56,873 nt of DNA, taken from the NCBI GenBank assembly GCA_937950565.1, contig CALFCS010000170.1, forward strand, positions 1-56,873, written 5' to 3'. The notes beneath the pieces are model-generated. The model ran no database searches, was not told where the DNA came from, and saw only the letters and a program-made list of their open reading frames with translations. Origin of the DNA: an uncultured Lachnospiraceae bacterium. GTDB lineage: Bacteria; Bacillota; Clostridia; Lachnospirales; Lachnospiraceae. Position numbers and translations under genes: made by a program. Positions 49,478 through 56,873 of the stretch are shown in pieces (the stretch's first letter is position 1; every line of letters starts with the position of its first letter).

Positions 49478-50404
49478 ATGAGCAAACCAGTATTAGTGAT
49501 CATGGCGGCCGGGATGGGAAGCCGTTATGGCGGACTTAAGCAGATTGACCCGGTAGATGAAGAAGGTCATATTATTATGGATTTTTCTATTTATGATGCG
49601 AAGAAGGCAGGGTTTGAAAAAGTAGTTTTTATTATTAAGAAGGAAAATGAGCAGGATTTTAAGGCTGCTGTAGGTAACCGGATATCGGAACAGATGGAGG
49701 TCGCTTATGTGTTCCAGGAGCTTTCGAATCTCCCGGAAGGCTATCAGGTTCCGGAAGGAAGGGTAAAACCATGGGGAACTGCACATGCGGTGCTTAGCTG
49801 TATCGATGAGATTGACGGACCTTTTGCGGTTATCAATGCGGATGATTATTATGGAAGCGAAGCATTCAGACTGATTTATGATTATCTGGAAACCCATAAG
49901 GATGATGAGAAGTATCGTTATACGATGGTGGGATATCAGCTTGGAAATACCGTAACAGATAACGGGCATGTGGCACGTGGGATTTGTGAGCTGGATGAAG
50001 ACGGGAAACTGCTGGGAATTAATGAAAGAACCCGCATTGAGAAGAGGAACGGCGGAATCGCTTATTCAGAGGATGATGGAAATACATGGACGGAGGTGTC
50101 TGCGGATGCCATCGTTTCTATGAATATGTGGGGATTTACTTATAGTATTCTGGAAGAGATTAAAAATGGTTTTCCGGGATTTCTGGATGAAGGGCTTAAG
50201 AGTAATCCGATGAAATGTGAATATTTCCTGCCGGCTGTTGTAAGCAGGCTTACAGAGACAGACCGTGCATCTGTAACGGTGTTAAAGTCAGCTGATAAAT
50301 GGTACGGTGTTACTTACAAAGAGGATAAACCGACGGTAGTTGCGGCTATCCGGAAAACGAAGGAAGACGGACGCTATCCTCAGAAATTATGGGCGGACAG
50401 ATAG
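49478..50404 (+). CDS. Sugar-phosphate nucleotidyltransferase family protein
   Basis: 308 residues. The nucleotidyltransferase start is VLVIMAAGMGSRYGGLKQI, a variant of the GxGxR loop that binds the nucleoside triphosphate. NADDYYG holds the metal Asp, and GTAHAVL (near 105) is also typical. It probably makes or uses NDP-hexose; the link to galE, 24 bases downstream, favours UDP-sugar supply. The exact nucleotide and sugar are not determined. GGAGGGAG precedes the ATG. Confidence 0.85.
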   Translation: MSKPVLVIMAAGMGSRYGGLKQIDPVDEEGHIIMDFSIYDAKKAGFEKVVFIIKKENEQDFKAAVGNRISEQMEVAYVFQELSNLPEGYQVPEGRVKPWGTAHAVLSCIDEIDGPFAVINADDYYGSEAFRLIYDYLETHKDDEKYRYTMVGYQLGNTVTDNGHVARGICELDEDGKLLGINERTRIEKRNGGIAYSEDDGNTWTEVSADAIVSMNMWGFTYSILEEIKNGFPGFLDEGLKSNPMKCEYFLPAVVSRLTETDRASVTVLKSADKWYGVTYKEDKPTVVAAIRKTKEDGRYPQKLWADR

Positions 50405-50428
50405 AATCACAGACAGGAGGAATCACAG

Positions 50429-51451
50429 ATGGCAAAGATATTAATTACAGGCGGCGCTGGTTACATAGGCAGCCATACCGCACTGGAACTTTTAAATGAA
50501 GGTTATGAGGTAGTTGTATATGATAATCTCTGCAACTCTTCCAAAGAGTCTCTGAAAAGAGTGGAGGGGCTGACCGGGAAAAAAATTGCATTTTATGAAG
50601 GTGACGTACTGGATGAGGCAGAGCTTGGGAAATTATTTGACAAGGAAAAGATTGACGCGGTGATTCACTGTGCCGCTCTCAAAGCGGTAGGTGAATCCGT
50701 AAGAATGCCATTGGAATATTATAAGAATAATATTATGGGGACACTTGTCCTTATGGATGTTATGAGAAAGAAGAACGTAAAGAATATTGTGTTCAGTTCA
50801 TCAGCGACTGTCTATGGCAGCCCGGAGGAGATGCCGATTACCGAGAAATGTCCGAAAGGGCAGTGTACGAATCCATATGGCTGGACGAAGTCTATGATGG
50901 AGCAGATTATGTCAGATTTGCAGAAATCTGACCCGGAATGGAACGTTATCCTGCTTCGTTATTTTAACCCGGTAGGGGCGCACGAAAGCGGACAGATTGG
51001 AGAAGATCCGAAAGGAATTCCGAATAATCTGATGCCGTATATTTCCCAGGTGGCAGTCGGCAAGCTTGAAAAGCTTGGAGTATTTGGCGATGACTATGAT
51101 ACGCCGGACGGAACAGGTGTGAGAGATTATATTCATGTGGTAGATTTGGCTTGCGGGCATGTGAAAGCAATCAACTATATTTTTACCAATCCGGGACTGG
51201 ACGTGATCAACCTTGGAACAGGCACAGGTTATTCTGTCCTTGATATGGTAAAGGCGTTTGGAAAAGCATGTGGAAAAGAGATACCATATGAGATTAAGCC
51301 GAGACGAGAGGGCGATATTGCCATGTGTTATGCAGATCCTTCTAAGGCAGAAAAGGTTCTTGGTTGGAAGGCTGAGCGTGGACTTGATAAGATGTGTGAA
51401 GATTCCTGGAGATGGCAGAGCCAGAATCCGGAAGGATACCGGGGAAAATAA
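50429..51451 (+). CDS. galE: UDP-glucose 4-epimerase
   Basis: 340 residues, the standard GalE length. An NAD-binding Rossmann start (ILITGGAGYIGSHTALELL), catalytic YGWTK (YxxxK) preceded by SSSATVYG, and the UDP-sugar region RYFNPVGAHESG...GTGVRDYIHVVDLA are all present. It interconverts UDP-glucose and UDP-galactose (or the N-acetyl forms). ACAGGAGGAATC precedes the ATG. Pairing with the nucleotidyltransferase suggests supply of cell-surface glycans. Confidence 0.97.
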   Translation: MAKILITGGAGYIGSHTALELLNEGYEVVVYDNLCNSSKESLKRVEGLTGKKIAFYEGDVLDEAELGKLFDKEKIDAVIHCAALKAVGESVRMPLEYYKNNIMGTLVLMDVMRKKNVKNIVFSSSATVYGSPEEMPITEKCPKGQCTNPYGWTKSMMEQIMSDLQKSDPEWNVILLRYFNPVGAHESGQIGEDPKGIPNNLMPYISQVAVGKLEKLGVFGDDYDTPDGTGVRDYIHVVDLACGHVKAINYIFTNPGLDVINLGTGTGYSVLDMVKAFGKACGKEIPYEIKPRREGDIAMCYADPSKAEKVLGWKAERGLDKMCEDSWRWQSQNPEGYRGK

Positions 51452-51502
51452 TGGCGTGTTGTTCTTTCATCTGAAAGCATAAATAGGAAGGAATTTCTAT
51501 CG

Positions 51503-51538
51503 GAGAGCGGTCATAAAAATGGCAGCTCTCTTCTTTTT
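51503..51538 (+). terminator. Terminator of galE operon
   Basis: GAGAGC (51503-51508) pairs with GCTCTC (51525-51530), with CAT/ATG extending the stem; TTCTTTTT follows. Confidence 0.78.
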
Positions 51539-51590
51539 GAAAATTTTAGATTAGAAAATTCCTCCTTTCTTAGAATTATGTAGTTTTCAA

Positions 51591-51609
51591 ATAGACGAAG
51601 AACGTCTAT
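51591..51609. promoter_or_regulatory. Inverted repeat upstream of the last SLH gene
   Basis: ATAGACG-AAGAA-CGTCTAT is a perfect 7-bp dyad just before a TAAAAT -10 (51612-51617) with no good -35. It may be an operator of an activator or repressor controlling the glycosidase gene. Confidence 0.5.
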
Positions 51610-51674
51610 GATAAAATAAATAATGTGGTTTTATGCGAAAAACTATCGTTAGGGAGAAAAGGAAGGAGATTGAA

Positions 51675-54600
51675 ATGAAAAGTATACGTAAAAGATTTCA
51701 AAAGGGCGCGGCGCTTTTTGTGGCCGTAGCAGTCGTTCTGAGCGGCATTTCACTTCCGGGCGTGGAAATGCAGGAAGCAGAGGCGGCAGAAGTGAAAGCG
51801 GCGAATCCACAGGCGACATTGACTGTTGATCTGGATCCGGCGGCTCAGACAGGAGATATTATACATGGGGCGGCAGGATTCTTGTATGGTATTAGTAGTG
51901 AAAATGTACCGACAACCAATACGGTTGTTCCACTGAAGTCAAAGATTCTCGTTACAAAGGGAGCGCTTGGGACAGAGCATCCGTACGGCGATGTTCTGGA
52001 TGTGGCAAAAACATTCCTGGAGAGCGGCGGCGAGCAGATTCAGATGTACAACAGTAATTATTACGGTGTGTTCGGTGTTACTGCAAATGTGCAGCAGTAT
52101 TGTAATGACTTGAAAACCTATATCTGCCCGGCAGTGCTTGCATGGAAGAGTGCATGGAAGGAAGAGCATGGAACGCCGGAGAATCCAAAGGATGCGATTG
52201 GGGCAAGAGTTGATATTGATGGGGCAATCGTATATGTGCCGATTAATGAAGGAACTCCGGTAAATGGAGCTGCAAGTACAAATGCAGCATGGGAGTCTTA
52301 TTATAAGGCGATTAAAGAAATGGATCCGGAGGCTGCAATTGCAGGACCAAACAGTGCAGGCTATGGATGGCAGTTTGTAAATACGGATTTTAGGGGATAT
52401 GTACAGTATTGTGCAGACCATAACTGTGTTCCGTCTATTATTACCTGGCATGAGCTGGAGACAGGGCAGTTAGACGGTATTTCGAAGCACCTGGCAGATT
52501 TTCGTAATATCTGGAAGACGACAGATTGGAGCAAATACAATGAAGCAAATGGGACAAGCGGCATACCGGAAATCCCGCAGATTTGTTTTAATGAATATGC
52601 AGAGATGGCATATTGTGGCGTGCCAGGCCGTTTGGTAAACTGGATTACAAGAATTGAAGATGAAAAAGTAACAGGATGTCTTCCATTCTGGCACCAGGCA
52701 AATAACCTGAATGACCTGGCGGCAAGCGCCAATGAAGGAAATGGTGCATGGTGGCTGTATAAATGGTATGGAGATATGTCCGGAACAACCCAGCCTGCAA
52801 AATCAAATACAAGCTATGAGCTTCTTTCCGGCGTTTCTACTATGGATGAAGCGAAGAAGATTTCTACAACAATTCTTGGGGGATTCTCAGGGGATATTAC
52901 CGTACAGCTTGACAATCTGGCAAAGACAGAAACCTTCAAGAATGAAAAGGCAGTACATGTAACCGTACAGGAGACGATGTTTACTGGTTTTCATGGAGCG
53001 GCTACAGAAACACCTGTTGTACTGGAAGGGGTATATCCGGTAAATGCGGATGGCAGCGTGACTGTAAAAATACCAGATACGTTATTTGAAAATGCATATA
53101 ATGTAACTGTTACTCAGACAACAGGAGATGAAATCTCCGGTATGGTCCTGCGGGGAACAAGCGGTGATGTCTACGAAGCAGAAAATTCCACACTTTCCGG
53201 GGGTGCATCTGCGGCTACAGGAAAAACAAATCCGGACTATTATATGTCCAATGACGGGACAAGCGCAAACAGGGCTGTAGATATGCCGTCCGGCGCTTCT
53301 ATTACATATACAATTAATGCCCCGGTTGACGGAAAATATAAGCTGGATTTTGTATATGGAAATGGACAAGGAACACAGAGAAATGATATGAACAGACATG
53401 ATCCGGTGAATGTGAAACAGACATTCTCTCTGGATGGTGGAAAAGAAGAAACAAAAATTATGGAATCTACCCTGTGGCAGACGATGACAGGTATTAAGAC
53501 ACTTTATTATGATCTGACAAAGGGTGAGCATACGATTACAGTGAAGACACTTGATGGTGCAGGAGCAGGAATGGTGTTCCATGATTTCCTTCGCGTATCA
53601 AAAGCAGGTGTATATAAAGAAGCTTTGCCATTATTTAATAAAGTATATGAAGCGGAGCTTGCAGATGTTAACCGTCTTCTTGGAAAGACAGATTCTACTG
53701 TTACAACAGAGACAAAGCTCGCAGGATATTCCGGCGGCGGATATGTAGAAGGACTTTCTAAGAGAAAAGTAACAGAAGGCGGCGGTATCCGTAATACGGT
53801 CGTTGTAGAGAAGAGCGGAATTTATAATATTACCCTTCGTTATTCTTCTGATAAAGCAGGAAAAGCAAACATTTATGTGGGGAATACAGCGGTAACGCTT
53901 GACCGGATAAATAAAACAGTGGATTTGAAAGCCGGAGAAGGATGGAAGGAAGTAACTGCATCCATTTATCTGGAAAAAGGAATTAATATCGTAGATGTGG
54001 ATATGACAGTGGCAGCAGCGCTTGATTATATGCGTGTAAGAGAACTGCCGTCACAGAAGAATTCCACGACGATTGAGGCGGAAGATGCAGTGCCGGAAGC
54101 AATGGCGCAATCTGTGAAGACGGCGGAGAGCGAAGGCGCGTCCGGTGGTAAATATGTAGTTGGAATGGAAGGCTCCTACGACAATCCGGATTATTTGGAA
54201 TTTACTTATGATGCGGCATCAGCTGGAAAATATCAGATGCAGGTATTCCATTCCAATGAAGATATTGCAGGAAGCCATACTTATAATATCAAAGCAACAG
54301 ATAAGTATGCAGTTGTAGAGGTGAATGGACAGAGTGATTCTCCGAAATTTGTCATGGCAGGCAATGACGGCAGAAAAGTATATTACTTTGTGGACTGTGG
54401 AGACCATAATCCGGCTACATTATCTGGTGAGGATACCTTTGGTACAAATAACTCTGTGACAGATCAGGTGTATGGAAAAGATGCAAAGACCGGATATTCC
54501 TGGGGTGTTGAGATGCTTGATGCAAGTGAAGTAGAGACGCCGGGAGAAGGAAGCATGGTATCCAGCCCAGATGATAAAGCGGTTTATACAAATTATCAGA

Positions 54601-56873
54601 AAGCGCTTTCCAATGGGGAAGCAGACCTTCTGGATGGCAAAATAAAGGAAGAAACCTTCCGATATGCACATAATCAGGGAGAATCAGGAATTAATCCACG
54701 TTATGTGGCTTATAAATTCGAAGTAGATCCCGGTAAATACGAAGTAACAACCGGAATGAGCAATACCTGGGGAAATGCTGGAAGTCCGGCAGTGACTTTG
54801 AGTGCAGACGGCGTGGCGGATGTGACTGTAAATTACAGCATGGCGGCAAATGGACGGGATGCAAAAACAGCCGTAATTGACCTCACAAAAGCAGCCGTAA
54901 ATGCAAACGGAAAAGTAGAACTTCATGTAAAAGCGGTTTCGTCTGACCCGACAATTCAGATGACCTATATTTCTATCGTAGAGCCTTCAGAAGGAGAGAC
55001 ACAGTATATGAATCTTCCTCCTTATGGAACGAAGGTTCTTGCAGGAAGCAGCCTTCCGGAAGATATTTTTACAGGCCAGATTGTAAACGGAATGGACTGG
55101 TTTATTGATTATCGGAATATGAAGAATGAGACAGACAGATATTTCTTCATTAATACATTCTCAGACGATACCTTCCGTGAGAAGACGATTACACTTGATT
55201 TGAAAAAAGGTAAGAATACAATCCGTATTTATAATGACAACAGCTGGAATGTAACATATGGCGGAACCCAGTCTACACCGGGAACAAATAATCTTCCGAA
55301 CTTTACACCGAACTTTGATAAGTTTGTCATCACACCGATGGCTCTTGCTCAGGCGGAGGCATTGGAAGAAGAATATGTAATCAATGTTTCTTCTACAGAC
55401 AAAGGAATTGCTTATGCAGATAAAAATGCTGTGAAAGCGGATGGTGAGTATACATTGACGATGGAGCCGGAGGAGGGCTGTGAACTCAATTGTCTGGTAA
55501 TCAATGGAAAGGATGTTGAGGCAGATAAGATTGTAAAGGCAGATAATGGTACTTATACAGCAAAGATTACAGGTGCAAAAGAAGACCAGAATGTAGAAGT
55601 ATACTTTGGAGCGCCTCAGATTTCCAGAGAAGAGCTTTCAAAACTTTATGAGCAGTGCAAGGATTTGAAGAAAGATTCTTATGCAGCTGCAGGCTGGGCA
55701 GTATTTGAGACGGCACGTGAAGGCGCGAAAAATGTGCTGGATAATAAGGATGCAAAAGACTGGGAGATTACAAATGCATATTATACCTTGAAGGATGCGA
55801 AAGACAGCCTGAAAGATATCCGTAATCTTATATATTTTGTGGATTGTGGAGACCATGAACCGTCAACAGTAACTTATGGAGATGATTTTGGTAAATATAA
55901 TTCTGTGACAGACCAAATGTATGGAAAAGATGCAAAGACAGGGTACTTCTGGGGTGTAGAGATGCGTAATGCAAATGAAAAGGAGACACCGGGAGAAGGA
56001 AGTATGGTATCTGGTGCAGAGGATAAAGCAGTTTATACAAATTACCAGAAAGCACTATCTAATACAGCGGGTGACCTGGTGGATGGAAAGGCAAAAGAGG
56101 AGACCTTCCGCTATGCACATAATCAGTCAGAAGCCGGAATTAATCCGCGTTATGTAGCATATAAGTTCGAGGTAGAGCCGGGTGAGTATAAAGTGACCGT
56201 TGGTATGAGCAATACATGGGACAATGGTGGAACACCGACAGTAAGTCTGAATGCGGCTGGTGTAAGCAGTGTTTCCGAATCTTATTCTATTGCAGCTGCC
56301 GGAAGACAGGCAAAGACATTGCAGATAGATGTATCCGGCGCGACTGCGAATACAAATGGAAAAGTGGAATTAGAAGTATTGGCTGAGACAACGACTCCGA
56401 CCCTGCAGATGACCTATATTATGATTGAGAAGGCAGGTGAAGAACCAACACCGCCGGAACCGCCGATACAGAAACTTCCATATGATGATGTGGAAGAAGG
56501 TACATGGTATTATGATGCGATTGCATACAACTATTATGCAGGAACCATGACCGGATTAAAACCAGATCATTTCGGACCTGCCGATACACTGGTAAGAGCA
56601 CAGTTTGCATCCGTACTTCATAAGATGAACGGTGAAGTGGAAGTAGAGTACACAGATAAGTTTGCTGATGTGACGAAAGACGACTGGTTCAAGAATCCGG
56701 TTCTGTGGGCGGCAGAGAAAGAGATTGTAACTGGATATACGGGAACGGATCTGTTTGGAGCAAATGATGTGGTTACTCGTGAGCAGATGGCAACGATGAT
56801 GTACCGTTATGCGAAGAACTTCAAGAAGTATGAAGTAAGTGCAGACGGCGATTGCAGCAAGTTCCCGGATGCA
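51675..56873 (+). CDS. SLH-anchored multidomain glycosidase, 3' partial
   Basis: 1733 codons are visible and the frame is open at the last base. AAGGAGATTGAA precedes the ATG. The N terminus has a signal peptide (MKSIRKRFQKGAALFVAVAV...). The first 370 residues look like a clan A (GH39-like) barrel: AAGFLYGISSENVP at the start, VPINEGTPV as candidate acid/base and ICFNEYAEMA as candidate nucleophile. CBM6/35-type modules follow (YEAENSTLSGG, YEAELADVNRL, IEAEDAVPEAM). Two copies of an unrecognised FVDCGDH module are present. SLH modules start near residue 1600 (LPYDDVEEGTWYYDAIAYNYYAG), the third being cut off. It should degrade a plant or host glycan at the cell surface. The GH family is tentative. 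Confidence 0.85.
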   Translation, partial: MKSIRKRFQKGAALFVAVAVVLSGISLPGVEMQEAEAAEVKAANPQATLTVDLDPAAQTGDIIHGAAGFLYGISSENVPTTNTVVPLKSKILVTKGALGTEHPYGDVLDVAKTFLESGGEQIQMYNSNYYGVFGVTANVQQYCNDLKTYICPAVLAWKSAWKEEHGTPENPKDAIGARVDIDGAIVYVPINEGTPVNGAASTNAAWESYYKAIKEMDPEAAIAGPNSAGYGWQFVNTDFRGYVQYCADHNCVPSIITWHELETGQLDGISKHLADFRNIWKTTDWSKYNEANGTSGIPEIPQICFNEYAEMAYCGVPGRLVNWITRIEDEKVTGCLPFWHQANNLNDLAASANEGNGAWWLYKWYGDMSGTTQPAKSNTSYELLSGVSTMDEAKKISTTILGGFSGDITVQLDNLAKTETFKNEKAVHVTVQETMFTGFHGAATETPVVLEGVYPVNADGSVTVKIPDTLFENAYNVTVTQTTGDEISGMVLRGTSGDVYEAENSTLSGGASAATGKTNPDYYMSNDGTSANRAVDMPSGASITYTINAPVDGKYKLDFVYGNGQGTQRNDMNRHDPVNVKQTFSLDGGKEETKIMESTLWQTMTGIKTLYYDLTKGEHTITVKTLDGAGAGMVFHDFLRVSKAGVYKEALPLFNKVYEAELADVNRLLGKTDSTVTTETKLAGYSGGGYVEGLSKRKVTEGGGIRNTVVVEKSGIYNITLRYSSDKAGKANIYVGNTAVTLDRINKTVDLKAGEGWKEVTASIYLEKGINIVDVDMTVAAALDYMRVRELPSQKNSTTIEAEDAVPEAMAQSVKTAESEGASGGKYVVGMEGSYDNPDYLEFTYDAASAGKYQMQVFHSNEDIAGSHTYNIKATDKYAVVEVNGQSDSPKFVMAGNDGRKVYYFVDCGDHNPATLSGEDTFGTNNSVTDQVYGKDAKTGYSWGVEMLDASEVETPGEGSMVSSPDDKAVYTNYQKALSNGEADLLDGKIKEETFRYAHNQGESGINPRYVAYKFEVDPGKYEVTTGMSNTWGNAGSPAVTLSADGVADVTVNYSMAANGRDAKTAVIDLTKAAVNANGKVELHVKAVSSDPTIQMTYISIVEPSEGETQYMNLPPYGTKVLAGSSLPEDIFTGQIVNGMDWFIDYRNMKNETDRYFFINTFSDDTFREKTITLDLKKGKNTIRIYNDNSWNVTYGGTQSTPGTNNLPNFTPNFDKFVITPMALAQAEALEEEYVINVSSTDKGIAYADKNAVKADGEYTLTMEPEEGCELNCLVINGKDVEADKIVKADNGTYTAKITGAKEDQNVEVYFGAPQISREELSKLYEQCKDLKKDSYAAAGWAVFETAREGAKNVLDNKDAKDWEITNAYYTLKDAKDSLKDIRNLIYFVDCGDHEPSTVTYGDDFGKYNSVTDQMYGKDAKTGYFWGVEMRNANEKETPGEGSMVSGAEDKAVYTNYQKALSNTAGDLVDGKAKEETFRYAHNQSEAGINPRYVAYKFEVEPGEYKVTVGMSNTWDNGGTPTVSLNAAGVSSVSESYSIAAAGRQAKTLQIDVSGATANTNGKVELEVLAETTTPTLQMTYIMIEKAGEEPTPPEPPIQKLPYDDVEEGTWYYDAIAYNYYAGTMTGLKPDHFGPADTLVRAQFASVLHKMNGEVEVEYTDKFADVTKDDWFKNPVLWAAEKEIVTGYTGTDLFGANDVVTREQMATMMYRYAKNFKKYEVSADGDCSKFPDA
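54384..56436 (+). repeat. Internal duplication of FVDCGDH module
   Basis: The stretches 54384-54984 and 55833-56436 encode about 200-residue modules that align almost throughout: FVDCGDH at the start, SVTDQ-YGKDAKTGY, ETPGEGSMVS, KAVYTNYQKALSN, EETFRYAHNQ, GINPRYVAYKFEV and GMSNTW. The 850 bases between them encode a different region ending in a helical segment. Confidence 0.88.

Overview
The window looks like chromosomal DNA of a gut Firmicute of the Lachnospiraceae (Clostridium cluster XIVa). The support is moderate GC, strong AGGAGG-type ribosome binding sites, a class C sortase pilus locus, SLH-domain surface proteins, a SleL-like spore-cortex hydrolase, a VanY-type peptidase behind a two-component system, and the rpsF-ssb-rpsR operon. 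The genus cannot be fixed from sequence alone. Nearly every gene is intact; the first and last genes are cut by the window edges.

Layout. 1-10.7 kb: sortase-dependent pilus operon (giant tip/ancillary pilin, LPKTG backbone pilin, two sortases). 10.7-15.2 kb, minus strand: DNA topoisomerase III, then a MerR regulator with a DXS-like thiamine-diphosphate enzyme under a classic 19-bp-spacer MerR promoter. 15.3-17.2 kb: GNAT acetyltransferase and MATE exporter. 17.3-18.0 kb: Phd/ParE-type toxin-antitoxin pair. 18.0-18.5 kb: tRNA-Glu and tRNA-Cys separated by an array of unusual hairpins. 18.5-19.6 kb: a manganese (yybP-ykoY-like) riboswitch in front of an unknown protein and a YccF membrane protein. 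19.6-23.7 kb: accessory region with two XRE repressors, an unknown membrane protein, an AAA ATPase plus RloB-like pair resembling AbiL-type phage defence, and a VOC protein. 23.8-27.7 kb: two-component system, an accessory exported protein and a VanY-like carboxypeptidase whose promoter matches that of the two-component system. 27.7-28.9 kb: deoB. 29-38.7 kb: two SLH surface proteins (one of 2308 aa) flanking a second tRNA-Cys that is preceded by the same three hairpins in permuted order. 38.8-41.3 kb, minus strand: XRE/DUF6036 nucleotidyltransferase pair and a LysM-GH18 enzyme. 41.5-45.0 kb: SLH glycosidase-like protein and a Ca2+/cation antiporter. 45.0-47.0 kb, minus strand: zinc-ribbon membrane protein, DUF5685 protein and J-domain protein. 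47.2-51.5 kb: class B sortase, DUF951, rpsF-ssb-rpsR, nucleotidyltransferase, galE. 51.7 kb to end: a large SLH-anchored glycosidase running off the window.

Two themes connect the genes. The first is cell-surface construction: sortase-linked pili, four SLH-anchored proteins, an envelope two-component system with VanY, and UDP-sugar enzymes. The second is small regulatory DNA/RNA: the Mn riboswitch, several dyad operators, and a repeated hairpin family with a conserved TCG...ACCTC loop that is co-transcribed with tRNAs, with one inverted copy at the 5' end of the GNAT-MATE transcript. The hairpin family and the riboswitch-controlled YccF operon are the strongest candidates for something not previously described. 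All assignments come from reading motifs; no database search was run.
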